Translations under genes and position numbers: made by a program
From: Breviolum minutum Mf 1.05b.01
Taxonomy: Eukaryota; Sar; Dinophyceae; Suessiales; Symbiodiniaceae
Reading direction: 5' to 3'
NCBI GenBank assembly: GCA_000507305.1
Contig: DF239893.1
Coordinates: 1 to 64,000 of the forward strand
DNA: 64,000 nucleotides
Shown: piece after piece, positions 34,941 through 44,195 of the stretch
How the letters are laid out: each line of letters starts with the position of its first letter
Position numbering within the stretch: position 1 is the first letter of the stretch
Notes under the pieces: model-generated
The model's input: only the letters and a program-made list of their open reading frames with translations
Database searches by the model: none
What the model was told of the DNA's origin: nothing

Positions 34941-36122
34941 CTATTTGTTGGGGCTGGTACGCCACTCCTGTCTGGAGTGGTCTGGTTTGGCTTCACGGTG
35001 GAACCAGGCATCTTGGCGGTATGACCAGGAGTCGCCCGGTTGGTACCGGTTGGAGTAGGAGTATCGGTATGGATTGGTTCGATAGGAATCATGTTTGGTA
35101 CCCTTTTTTCCCGCTCCTTTGGGGCCTTTACCTGGGTTCGGAGGTGGCACGGTGGTCTTCTTGGGTGGATCCTTCACTGGTGGATCTCTGGACATATATT
35201 CTGTGAATCTGTCCATGTCTTTTGCGATGTTCTCTGCAGTCTCTGCGAAGCTGATGCCGCCACGTAGGTCCATGCAAAGTTGCCAACTGATGGCGGTGAA
35301 GTAGGAGTGGAATTGTTCCATCTTCTGAGGGCGAGAGCGGGCCCGCTGGGTGAGCCAGGTAAACAGCCTCTCTACTTCAGCTTCGGGGCCCCATTCAATC
35401 AGGACCATCGCCCATCGAATGGATGTGAGGCCGTCCAAGGTGGCAAGGAGACTTCGTGGGGTCCAGGATGTAGGTTCATCGTGGTACACCAGCTGCGCAT
35501 CCTCAACCGTCAACTGCTGTGTCTTGCGAGCCTTGCTCAACGGGTTGACGTCACCTGACGCTGTGAAGCTTCGCTTCTCGATGATCTCGCCAAGATGCAC
35601 TGGTGTGAACATTCTGGAGGTGTGCAGTTCATGATGCATGCGTGCCAAAGTTGACTCGGCCCCGAGCAATTCACGCTGGGGGAAGACTCTGTTGACTCCA
35701 TGTAGCTGCTCCTCCTGGTATTTCCGAATCAGGCTACTCCAAGTACCAGGAGGCAAAGTCTTAGGCACCTTGTCATCAGCGGAGGAAGTCTTGGTCGAAG
35801 TAGTTCCAGGGGAGGTAGGCAACGTAGCTGAGAGTGATGGTGCTGGCGTCATACTATCAGCCCACTGTTTGCGGCAAATGGACCACATGTGTAGCAAGAT
35901 CGCCTGCACAATCGGCTGCTCTTCGGGTGGGATCCTCAAGACGCTGCCACTCTCAGTCTTCCACCCGTTGAACAGTGGGAGCATGAGATGTTTCTCAAGC
36001 TCAGACTCAGTCTTGGCCAACAGCGCCAAAGTTGCCGTAGTGCGGATGCCTCTGGCAGCCAGGTAGTCACGCACCACTTGCCCAGCCGCTGCGGTATCGG
36101 CCACATGGTCGAGGGACGTCAT
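34941..36122 (-). CDS. Gag-like protein with basic C-terminal tail
   Basis: About 393 codons from the ATG of MTSLDHVADTAAAG; the frame is open a further 30 codons upstream, to 36212. The middle part is helical and acidic-basic mixed (for example RSLLATLDGLTSIRWAMVLI, EVERLFTWLTQRARSR). The tail is rich in Pro, Lys and Gly, then Tyr, Arg and Ser (KGPKGAGKKGTKHDS), suited to nucleic-acid binding. No CCHC zinc knuckle is present. Position just before the enzymatic region, and the basic tail, suggest a Gag or nucleocapsid role; there is no direct family match I can name. It ends at a TAG in frame with the methyltransferase. Confidence 0.7.
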   Translation of the reverse strand: MTSLDHVADTAAAGQVVRDYLAARGIRTTATLALLAKTESELEKHLMLPLFNGWKTESGSVLRIPPEEQPIVQAILLHMWSICRKQWADSMTPAPSLSATLPTSPGTTSTKTSSADDKVPKTLPPGTWSSLIRKYQEEQLHGVNRVFPQRELLGAESTLARMHHELHTSRMFTPVHLGEIIEKRSFTASGDVNPLSKARKTQQLTVEDAQLVYHDEPTSWTPRSLLATLDGLTSIRWAMVLIEWGPEAEVERLFTWLTQRARSRPQKMEQFHSYFTAISWQLCMDLRGGISFAETAENIAKDMDRFTEYMSRDPPVKDPPKKTTVPPPNPGKGPKGAGKKGTKHDSYRTNPYRYSYSNRYQPGDSWSYRQDAWFHREAKPDHSRQEWRTSPNK

Positions 36123-36212
36123 GATTGTCACAGGGGATATGAGATCCACTGGAAAACTGCAAAGACATCGAAGGCGGTACATCCCGCATGGGAACGATGA
36201 CCTACGTCCCAA

Positions 36213-36370
36213 ATCTCACATTGAATACTTACAAGTGGTGTGTGACGTCACAGCATGTCCAAAAGAAAGGAAAGTCAAAAGGAAGCACAAGAACACTGCT
36301 TCCTGTGATGAGTCAACTGCAGACCTTTCAGCTGTGTCTGTTTTCTTTGCACTGCGTTGCAATCGGTGGT
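36213..36370 (-). other. Spacer between recombinase and Gag-like ORFs
   Basis: A 158-base interval, part of which (down to 36123) is open in frame with the Gag-like ORF. No hairpin or promoter that I can point to. Confidence 0.4.
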
Positions 36371-38149
36371 TCACATCTCCTCTTCTTCTGAGGATGAGGA
36401 ATCGGAGGACGACACATCGTCCTTCTGGTCGTGACCCTCTGAGTCCGAGGAGTCAACGGTATCATCAATGTTAAAGCACTTCTTGCATTTAACATGCGTC
36501 GTGTCCACCACGGGGACTCGAAAGAAATTGGAGCAACCGTAGCTCCACCCACATGGTGTCTTCCAGACACTAGGTTGATTGTACGTTTCGTACGTAAACC
36601 CTTTATGCACAATGTTAGATCTCTTCCTAACGACAAAGGACTGAGCTGGAGGTGCCAAAGCTAAGGTCAGGTCAGCCACCTGTTTGGCCAAGTCCTCAAT
36701 CTTGTCATTCTGAGTCTCCATGTTGAGACGCCATCTGGTAGAAGATCTGCATGGCGATGGCACGGGTTGGTTGTCTGCAGGTGGTAAATCACGACCTGGA
36801 GGAGTAGTAGGTGACACTGCTTGTGACGTCTGGGCCACAACACTCCCTGTGCTGGCCTCTGTCTGTAGCAACTGGGAAGGTCGGTTGTTGAGAAGCTGTT
36901 CTGGCACAGACGGTACCACAGCTAAGTGGCTCTGTTGGACGTATCGTTGGATAGCCATGGAGCTCCATCTTCCGAGAAGCTGGATGAGCTGGAGTGGAAC
37001 ACCACCAGCACCTAGCATTTGGGCCCCCGATACCCTGAAGGCGTGACCTCCGAACCGAGGGAGGCTGTTGCCAGACTCATCTTGACGGGTAACTGGAATC
37101 CCGGCAGCCTCAAGTAGTCCTCGAAGAGACGAGATGATCTGGGGTTTAGTCATGATCGTGCCGTCGATGTTGGGCACCAAAGGAAAGTCCTGTGAGTTGC
37201 GGAAGGTAGGATGTACTCGTACTCTACGAAGGTGTCGGTATGCTGCGTGCCACGGGCATAGCGACTTGATCTGGTAGCGGCATGCGCATCGTAGTGTGCG
37301 GCTGGTCCATTGTCCGGTGGTGTCAGTCTTGGACGAGGGGATGGTCAAGTGGACGGACTGGTCATCCAAGGTAAGGTGTTGGAGTTTGGACGCTGCAATC
37401 TCGATCTCCCTCATCATGAACCAGAGTGCTATGATCGTCACATCCAGCATGTGATGAACCTTCTGTGCATCAAATGGTTCGACTGTGTCAGTGATGGGAA
37501 TAGTGAGTAGCTCCATTGGGTCGAAACTTTCTTTGAGAGAGCTGGGACCCAGGCCACGTCTCACACTTCTGATCGCATCTTTGATGGCGCCCCGCAGGAA
37601 AGGCTCAATTGGTGTCTCTAGGTGGCGGGCTTGAAAGCCAATGGCGGCTTGGTAGTATAGAGCTACACTGCGGTAATGCCCCGCTTTCATGGATGCCCCA
37701 AAACAACGGATAGTCTCCATTGACATGGGGAAGGCTGGTATGCCCCAAGCCTTACAAATGGCCCTGTATGTCCGGACCCTGCTCTCTTGAGATGGGTTGG
37801 TGCTCCTGGCCAAGATGTCCTGCTCGAACTGTTGCATCGCCTCAGTGCGGTTGTTGGGTGCTGCAGCCGCCAAAGCCAATGTAAGTGAGGCACGTTTCAT
37901 GTGAGGTCGCATCACTGGGATATCACCCCGTTGTGTCGGCTTGGGTTTTGTCTGTGGTAGTGGGTCCATTTGGGCTAGAACCCGCTCAAGTTGCCACTGA
38001 TGGACACCTGCGTTCAAGACCAGCTCTTGATGTAGTAGAAGATCATCTAAGGAGGCTATCTGGAGACGAACCAAGATGGTTGCCATGTGAGCCATGCCGC
38101 TGAGTCTAAGGGCGTTGTACAAAACGACCCGTGGGTTCTCAGGATCCAT
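36371..38149 (-). CDS. Tyrosine recombinase (retrotransposon integrase)
   Basis: A 592-codon frame from ATG at 38149. The catalytic set is visible: first Arg in MMREIEIAAS (about 247), H-x-x-R in GGHAFRVSGAQ (His369, Arg372), Trp in LLGRWSS (395) and the nucleophile Tyr in IQRYVQQ (403). An N-terminal SAM-like helical region precedes it. The C-terminal 180 residues add a Cys-containing segment (CGWSYGC ... KCKKC), possibly zinc binding, and a very acidic Ser/Asp/Glu tail. The enzyme should join the circular DNA intermediate to the genome at the split repeats. In this element it lies upstream of Gag and RT, unlike the gag-RT-RH-YR order usually drawn for Ngaro elements. Confidence 0.9.
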   Translation of the reverse strand: MDPENPRVVLYNALRLSGMAHMATILVRLQIASLDDLLLHQELVLNAGVHQWQLERVLAQMDPLPQTKPKPTQRGDIPVMRPHMKRASLTLALAAAAPNNRTEAMQQFEQDILARSTNPSQESRVRTYRAICKAWGIPAFPMSMETIRCFGASMKAGHYRSVALYYQAAIGFQARHLETPIEPFLRGAIKDAIRSVRRGLGPSSLKESFDPMELLTIPITDTVEPFDAQKVHHMLDVTIIALWFMMREIEIAASKLQHLTLDDQSVHLTIPSSKTDTTGQWTSRTLRCACRYQIKSLCPWHAAYRHLRRVRVHPTFRNSQDFPLVPNIDGTIMTKPQIISSLRGLLEAAGIPVTRQDESGNSLPRFGGHAFRVSGAQMLGAGGVPLQLIQLLGRWSSMAIQRYVQQSHLAVVPSVPEQLLNNRPSQLLQTEASTGSVVAQTSQAVSPTTPPGRDLPPADNQPVPSPCRSSTRWRLNMETQNDKIEDLAKQVADLTLALAPPAQSFVVRKRSNIVHKGFTYETYNQPSVWKTPCGWSYGCSNFFRVPVVDTTHVKCKKCFNIDDTVDSSDSEGHDQKDDVSSSDSSSSEEEEM

Positions 38150-38206
38150 GTCGGACCCGCCTGCTGGGGTTACCGAACTCTGGAAAAACTCTCCACTTGA
38201 GAGGCA

Positions 38207-38326
38207 AAACTCCGTTCATCGACGGGTGGATCAAGGCATGCCGAATGCCAAGTGAGCATTAAAACCCGTACATTTACGGGTGGATATCATATGTATCATT
38301 CACAAAACCCGTACATTTACGGGTGC
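38207..38326 (-). promoter_or_regulatory. Repeated 18-bp palindromes between ORF1 and recombinase
   Basis: Two identical perfect palindromes, ACCCGTA-catt-TACGGGT, lie at 38264-38281 and 38307-38324 (43 bases apart). A degenerate relative, tccgttcatcgacgggt, lies at 38211-38227. They sit just upstream of the recombinase ORF in sense direction. They could be recombinase or other protein binding sites, RNA hairpins controlling the next ORF, or part of the element's promoter. Function is inference only. Confidence 0.6.
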
Positions 38327-38752
38327 TGCATATTGAGTTTTCGGAAAAGTTATATGAGAATTTGACGTGACATGTGAATGCACAACCCTATCAATGAGGG
38401 CGATGAGCCCAGATGAAACATGGAAACACATGTCAACAGAACGGCGGGATGTAGAAAGACAGAAAGGAAAAGGCAAACATCTGGAGCACTGAAATCGGAC
38501 GATGACAACTGAGGGAATCCGAGCCTGTCCTTTTCATGGGATCAGATCCAAAGTCGCAACCGTGTATTGGTTGTCTTGTGACCACTACACGGCCTACCTG
38601 ACTACCATGAGGTTGCTATATCCCAGGAACCAACGTAGCCAGCATCATCAAAGCACCAATGGCCCTCAACCCGGGATCATCCAGGGAGGCCAACCGCCAA
38701 AGCCCAGTCTCACCCAGTGTCCAACTGGGGAAACTTCATAGTCCATATCCCA

Positions 38753-39574
38753 TCAATCATCTGGGATCACAATCTCATCGCTGCTCTCACCACCTGCACG
38801 GCCCATGTCAGCATCACGAGGAGGAACAGCAGGGGACGATGTGGCTGTAGGTGTGGAAAGGGCAGCGGCACTGATTGCCAAGTTGGGATCTGGGTATGGA
38901 GCTAAACCATACCTCACCATGCGATCACTCGATGCACTGGACGGCCTCGTCATGTGTGGCGTTGGTGTGGTTGGCACTTGGGAGTTGACACTCCGCTTGA
39001 AACTGCACCGGAGGACGGCTTCAGCGGTCCTTTCGGCAATCTGCAGGACAGCGCGGTCAGGAATGACCTTTCCCATCTCCCAAAACAATTCCGACGTGGC
39101 ATTCAAGATCTTGGCGACCATGTGGCGGAAGCTTGGGGAGAGTTGGTCGATGCGACCCTCAATCCATGTGGGGAAGCCATTCATCTCCACGATCACCAAT
39201 GACCTGCAACTTGCGGCGGCTGCTCTGTCATCAATGGTCAGGCCCATTGGGCCACCAAGAGGTTCATGTAGGCAACATTGTCCGATCAGCTGTGTTGTCT
39301 GTTCCGCCATGGCATCCAACCATGAACATGTGATCGGGAACCCCGAGTCAAGTCGTAGGATGCGAACTGTTCGAAGCTGAAGGAAGCTGACCCAGCACCC
39401 CAGGGCAAAGGGTCCTAAGTCGACACGTTGTGTGCCTTTCTCCCGTTGCTCCCTCAACAGTTCCATGCGGAGGTGTTGAGCCATGTGGTGAGCAAGCGGC
39501 ATACCACTACGGCCTGCATCACCATCTGTAGCTCGCACCAGACTCGCCTGAGTCACCGGGATTGGCGCTGCCAT
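38753..39574 (-). CDS. ORF1, unknown protein of the retrotransposon
   Basis: A 274-codon frame from ATG at 39574 (open 8 codons further upstream). It is the first ORF after repeat A1. Residues 1-200 look globular (for example FALGCWVSFLQLRTVRIL, MVAKILNATSELFWEMGK). The C-terminal third is Ser/Thr/Pro/Ala-rich and ends in acidic SSDEIVIPDD. No catalytic motif, zinc knuckle or signal peptide is visible. As the first ORF it could be the real Gag, with the basic protein at 34941-36122 being a second structural or nucleocapsid protein. Family not recognised. Confidence 0.7.
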   Translation of the reverse strand: MAAPIPVTQASLVRATDGDAGRSGMPLAHHMAQHLRMELLREQREKGTQRVDLGPFALGCWVSFLQLRTVRILRLDSGFPITCSWLDAMAEQTTQLIGQCCLHEPLGGPMGLTIDDRAAAASCRSLVIVEMNGFPTWIEGRIDQLSPSFRHMVAKILNATSELFWEMGKVIPDRAVLQIAERTAEAVLRCSFKRSVNSQVPTTPTPHMTRPSSASSDRMVRYGLAPYPDPNLAISAAALSTPTATSSPAVPPRDADMGRAGGESSDEIVIPDD

Positions 39575-39638
39575 CCGGAGGGGGGGCGAGAAAGCCACCG
39601 GAGTCTGGGCAGACCAAGGTGGAGGTTCAGCCTAGAAC

Positions 39639-39715
39639 CTTTTCTTTTGAGCCCCCCACAACTGCAAGTTGCATGTGCTTATGTTTTCATGTCTCGACGC
39701 ATGTAAATGCTACCA
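39639..39715 (-). repeat. Terminal repeat A1 (77 bp)
   Basis: Identical to A2 at 31354-31430. Forms the 5' terminus of the element in sense orientation; the first ATG of ORF1 lies 64 bases inside it. Confidence 0.93.
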
Positions 39716-41179
39716 CACAAAAACAAAATCGCTGCATTTTACAAGTCCACTTGCTGTGTATGTAGCAGTCTACTGTCTGCTTACTTTTATTGTGACTACA
39801 TGTATGCATCCGTTCAACCCCTCCCCAGCGCATAAACTGTCGGTGCAGGGGATGGAACAAGCGTCACGTGTCAAATTGGCGTCGTGGTCCAATGATTCTT
39901 TTAACACTCAACTCTGAATCAAGAAAAGACCACATCGTCGATGCCACATCGTCAGTGCCTGCCACGTCCTGCCACAGGTCCTCCTGTGGACCCAACTGCT
40001 AAGGACCTGAAAGACAGTGGAGATGCTGTGACAGGTGATGAGGTGTTTGCTTGATCATGCTGCTCTCTGCTGCTGATATCTCACTTGCTGCTCGAGTGTA
40101 CCATCGTGATGGCGCCCCAATCAATTCACTGTATCTGGTGCCTGTAACTGCAATGCCTATCTAGCTCCTGCAGAGCCTCTACTCAACGTGAACCAAGAAA
40201 GTTGAGCTTCTCGCGGATCTGAAGACCTGAGTCCATGGGAGAGGAAACGCACAATGAAAGGTCAAAGATGGTCCAACAAAATTCTGCTGCATCAACACAT
40301 CCTCAATTGCCAGCTTTATAAATGCGCAAAGAAACGTTCTGCATATCTTTACATGTTCCTGCACGTTCTTTTCAATGGTTTCAGGCCAGTTGCGCCGGAT
40401 TCGCTAGCCCAATGAGACTCCCAACTTTACTTGTGATGGTCGGCGCACTTGTGTCCGAAGTGACCTTAATCTTTCATGATATTCCGACAATTGTGCACAA
40501 TCACGTGCAACGTCGTGCAACCCACCCCAGGGTGAGGCAGTACCTTGTGCCATTGCCAAGCAGAGTACAAACAAGAGACCGGGCGAGGTCTTAGTAAAGC
40601 CTGCGTTACTCAGAGGCTCTTGGTGCCGCACGAGTTTGCCACTTTCTTGGGCGAGTGCACCTCTGTGCGCATGCACATATTCAAACGTATGTCAAATTTC
40701 CAAACCGCATGAATCCGTGAAAACCATCGCTCACCCATGGATGAGAGGGCAGTTTGCGACGCGACACGGGCACACTCTTTGGTGACATATATAAAAAAAA
40801 TAATATAGTATATGCGTATGCGTCAAATAATCATATATATATATATTCTTATTACAAGCCATGGCAAATTCAATGATACTTGCTCCCTTCCTGAGCGATA
40901 GCTTTCAGATCCATCAATGAAAGCATGCATGCCGGCATCGTGATTAACATTGATTAACTACTCATAAGAGGCTGTTGCCGACAAGTGAAAACATCCAAAT
41001 CACACGAAGATACATCAGTTCGAGTCACGCGGTAGAGAGTATGCAAGGAACAACTTAATAATAATAATGATAATAATAATGATAATAATAATGATAATAA
41101 TAATGATAATAATAATGATAATAATAATTAATCATTCACAATATATAATCTATATTCAAAGAGCGCCACCCTGATTAGA
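39716..41179. other. No recognised gene; microsatellites
   Basis: Host DNA flanking the retrotransposon. Contains a TA microsatellite near 40833-40847 and the (aataatgataat)n tract at 41058-41130. Open frames are short and unrecognised. Confidence 0.45.
41058..41130 (+). repeat. aataatgataat 12-mer microsatellite
   Basis: About six tandem units of a taa/tga trinucleotide pattern with 12-base periodicity. Confidence 0.85.
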
Positions 41180-41563
41180 TTAGTATGCGAACAAACCAAC
41201 GCATTTGAGCCATTTGAGAATATCTTGATTCTGGTTGCAAATGACATCACCATGCCTCGGCTGGTCCCTCCTCAGGCACCATGGCGGTACTTCCCCTTCA
41301 GGGATATCGCTCATGCAGCAAAAAACGCTCAGGGCACTTGGCCCTGCACTTTTTATGCACTTTTGATCGCTTGTGTAGATGAGAATGTCAGTGGGTAGCG
41401 AGAAACGCATGTCGATGACTCCCTCAAGACGAGGTTTAAGATGGTCCGATGGTTTAAGTAGTTTGAGTTTGATCTCAGCAGCCAATATGCGTAAGTGCTT
41501 GGAGAATGCCGCTGATTGGAGCAGTGAGCCTAGACGTTGCTGCGCTGCGTTGGCAAGCAACAC
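41180..41563 (-). CDS. Candidate coding exon, unknown product
   Basis: A 127-codon minus-strand frame with convincing protein composition: LLANAAQQRLGSLLQSAAFS, then KLKLLKPSDHLKPRLEG, MRFSLPTDILIYTSDQK and FCCMSDIPEGEVPPW, ending at a stop at 41180. The upstream side likely begins at a splice acceptor. I do not recognise the family. The plus strand is also open over part of it but with less protein-like content. Confidence 0.45.
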   Translation of the reverse strand: MLLANAAQQRLGSLLQSAAFSKHLRILAAEIKLKLLKPSDHLKPRLEGVIDMRFSLPTDILIYTSDQKCIKSAGPSALSVFCCMSDIPEGEVPPWCLRRDQPRHGDVICNQNQDILKWLKCVGLFAY

Positions 41564-44073
41564 TTGGACGCAAGCATACGTGCCACGGCAAAAGCTGAAG
41601 CAATGCTTTTATCAGTGCGTGAAAATGACCCTGCAACCCAAAATACCCAAACAAAACACTATGTGTATAACATTGTTGTTAGGTAAAGCCTTTTCCTTGT
41701 AGCAATTTGAGTAGTTTTGAGTAGCACCATTCTTCGCTTCTCGTCCACCTAGAGGTAAAAAACTATGTATGTTGCATTATATTTGCTGCAAAAGGGGAAG
41801 GAACCTACAAACTGGGAATCTAGGCAACAGTTTGCGCAGTTTGTGTCGGAGTACAAGATTGTCAAAGGCATCTTCGGATCCTTGACGGCCCATGACGACG
41901 AATGATGCAATTGGTGTCCTTTGTTTTGGCAGTTCTCATTCGAGCAAGCTGTTCTAACACAAGAAAGAATCGTGGTGACAATGAACAAAAGTTTTTCATT
42001 TGGTAGTGAATCATGCCAATCTCTCTATTTCCACTAAGTCACTAAGCTGATGTTAAGGCCATGTTGAACCATGTTATGATCGGATGTCAGAATCAACTCC
42101 ACGGTCACCACGAGCACCTATGAGCACAACCGCTGTCGAAAGACTTCATTCTGCAATCCTTCAATTTCCAACCCCGGTGAGGACTCACTTTTCGCGCTTA
42201 TTGCTGAAAACAAATGATTTGCGCTTGAGGCAATGGTGTCCGCAGCTGCGAAACTTTGAGCTGCTGCACCTTTCTACGTTTTCTCAGCATTCGAACTGGC
42301 CTGTGTTGCTTCACAAATATCACGCTTGAAAGTACCTTTTGGACTTGGGATTCTCAAGCCTGAACGATTAGGATTTCTAGGAAGATTGAGGAGCGAAATC
42401 AATGGAAAAGCTTTGGTATAGTATAGATGGCAGTCAGGGCTGCACAACGTTTGCCCATGACCAAGCCTCAAGAAGAGCGGGTAAATCTTGCTGATTGCAA
42501 GACGGCATCACGCGAACCTAGTGACCTGTAGTCGCTTCACTTGCCCAAAATTCACTATATGACCCAGCATCTCCCCATCAAGATTTGGGCAAGTGGCAGC
42601 GAACAGCGTTCATTAACAAGCGGGCATGCAGCAGCCAAGCAATCTTGGAACTCAATATGTCAGGGAGCCGCGCCATTCTCGGGTACCTGACCCGTGATGA
42701 AGGTATGTCAAAGTCAAAGTATGTCAAAGCATTATTACATAACCAATGCCACAGGTGGTGGTCGTCTGGGTGAACAAATGCCAAAAACAAAGAGCATAGA
42801 ACCATATCGAACCAGCTCTGCAACGTGAGGGCCTCAAGTCCACAGGACCACGTCCTGGAAGCATTGCATGGTCACACCACGAAGTGCCATGCAAACGAAA
42901 CATATGACATACTTTATTGGAGCGCACTCAAAAGCAATGTAAAAGAATTGTAAAAGCATCTCGCAAACCGAATCTAAACACGTACAGAAAAAACATGGAC
43001 ATGTCATGCCTCAGAATACTTGGTGCATATCTTGTTTGGTTCACGCCGTCTGTGCTGAATTTAGTTCTACAGAAGTTCTACAGTTCTATTGTCAATGACC
43101 TCCAATCTGGTCCTTCGCAAGTGAAAAAATGCTATTGAGCAAACACTCGCACCATATTAATAATAATATGGGCATATCATGACATACATATGCACATGCA
43201 TTTTGTTGGTTCATTTTCTGCTGGGTCGAATGACAATCTCTTTGCCATATGGATACACAATCACGTGCGCACATCGTATGTAGTGCAATAAAAAACAGTA
43301 ATACAAGTAAAGTATATATAATATAATTATATAATTATATATATATATCAGACCATATATGTCCATATGTACGCAATGATTTAAATAGAGCAATCCGAAC
43401 CGCGTAGTCATGAATGATAAATCAAGCTTCACTAGGGCAAGGCCGTTTGCATTCATATATACTTGTGCATGTAATGGTATGCTGGCTACTTCGCTAAGCA
43501 AAGTGATGGCGACAACCCCTGTCCTGAAGGCTTGCGTCTGCGGAGAGCTGAACGACAGGCTGCTGGTCCACATGCTTGAAGTGGGTCTGCAAGGCTTCCA
43601 ACTTCATACTTCTTTTATCGACCCAGGATGATGCAGAGTCTATAAACACTTATGTCAAGGACAATGTCACAGGGCCAAGGAGGCGTGAGATGTTGTTGAA
43701 CTGTTCGTAGAACTTTGCAACCTTGATTGATTGGTTCCAAATGTCCCACTCCGCTGTAGATGCAGTAACCTCTGGATCATATCTTGAGACTCACAAGATC
43801 TCATCAAATATCATCACTCTGTTCTAGATTGTCAAACTGCTTTGGTACCGCTGCCCGCCTTGAGGCTCAGAAGGAGGTTTGTCATGTACTGCTGAAACCT
43901 GTGACTCACACCCACCAACCCCAGTCCCATCTTCGAATTGGATATTTGGTTGTGAAACAGGATCAGCGAACATGCATTTAAAGACAGTTACAGGGCATTA
44001 CAGGGTACAGTAATTCTATTTGAAGCCGTTTTCCCGCCTATATACGAGTAGTCAGTTTTCTTTGGTTCCACAA

Positions 44074-44195
44074 TTAGAAGGGATTGCTCAACCACTCTGG
44101 GCTTTCTGGCTGGTAGATGCCAACATGGAAGTGCCCCTGTGCCATGGCTTTCAAGAAGGCCCAGCCTAGCAGGGTTTGCAGGTCCGGTGGGCACG
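44074..44195 (-). CDS. Candidate terminal exon, unknown product
   Basis: After acceptor catttgcag the minus strand encodes CPPDLQTLLGWAFLKAMAQG, then HFHVGIYQPESPEWLSNPF and a TAA stop. The aromatic- and helix-rich composition is distinctly protein-like. Could be the last exon of a minus-strand gene. No family recognised. Confidence 0.45.

Larger units (their letters stand above)
31183..39715 (-). mobile_element. Tyrosine-recombinase retrotransposon carrying a DNMT3-like methyltransferase
   Basis: A complete 8,533-base element read on the minus strand. Ends are split direct repeats: A1 (39639-39715), then ORFs, then B1 (31431-31538) abutting A2 (31354-31430), a 63-base spacer, and B2 (31183-31290). 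This A1-...-B1A2-...-B2 order is the hallmark of PAT/Ngaro-type elements in the DIRS order, which pass through a circular DNA and insert with a tyrosine recombinase, leaving no target-site duplication. Coding order is ORF1, recombinase, Gag-like, methyltransferase, RT, RNase H. No aspartic protease or DDE integrase is seen, as expected. Repeat copies are identical and the large ORFs are open, so the insertion is probably recent. DIRS elements usually carry an adenine (DAM-like) methyltransferase; here it is cytosine-C5 type. Confidence 0.92.

Noticed and set aside
34019..37046. Plus-strand frames of 60-140 codons inside the retrotransposon
   Set aside because: Antisense shadows of the Gag-like, methyltransferase, RT and recombinase genes.
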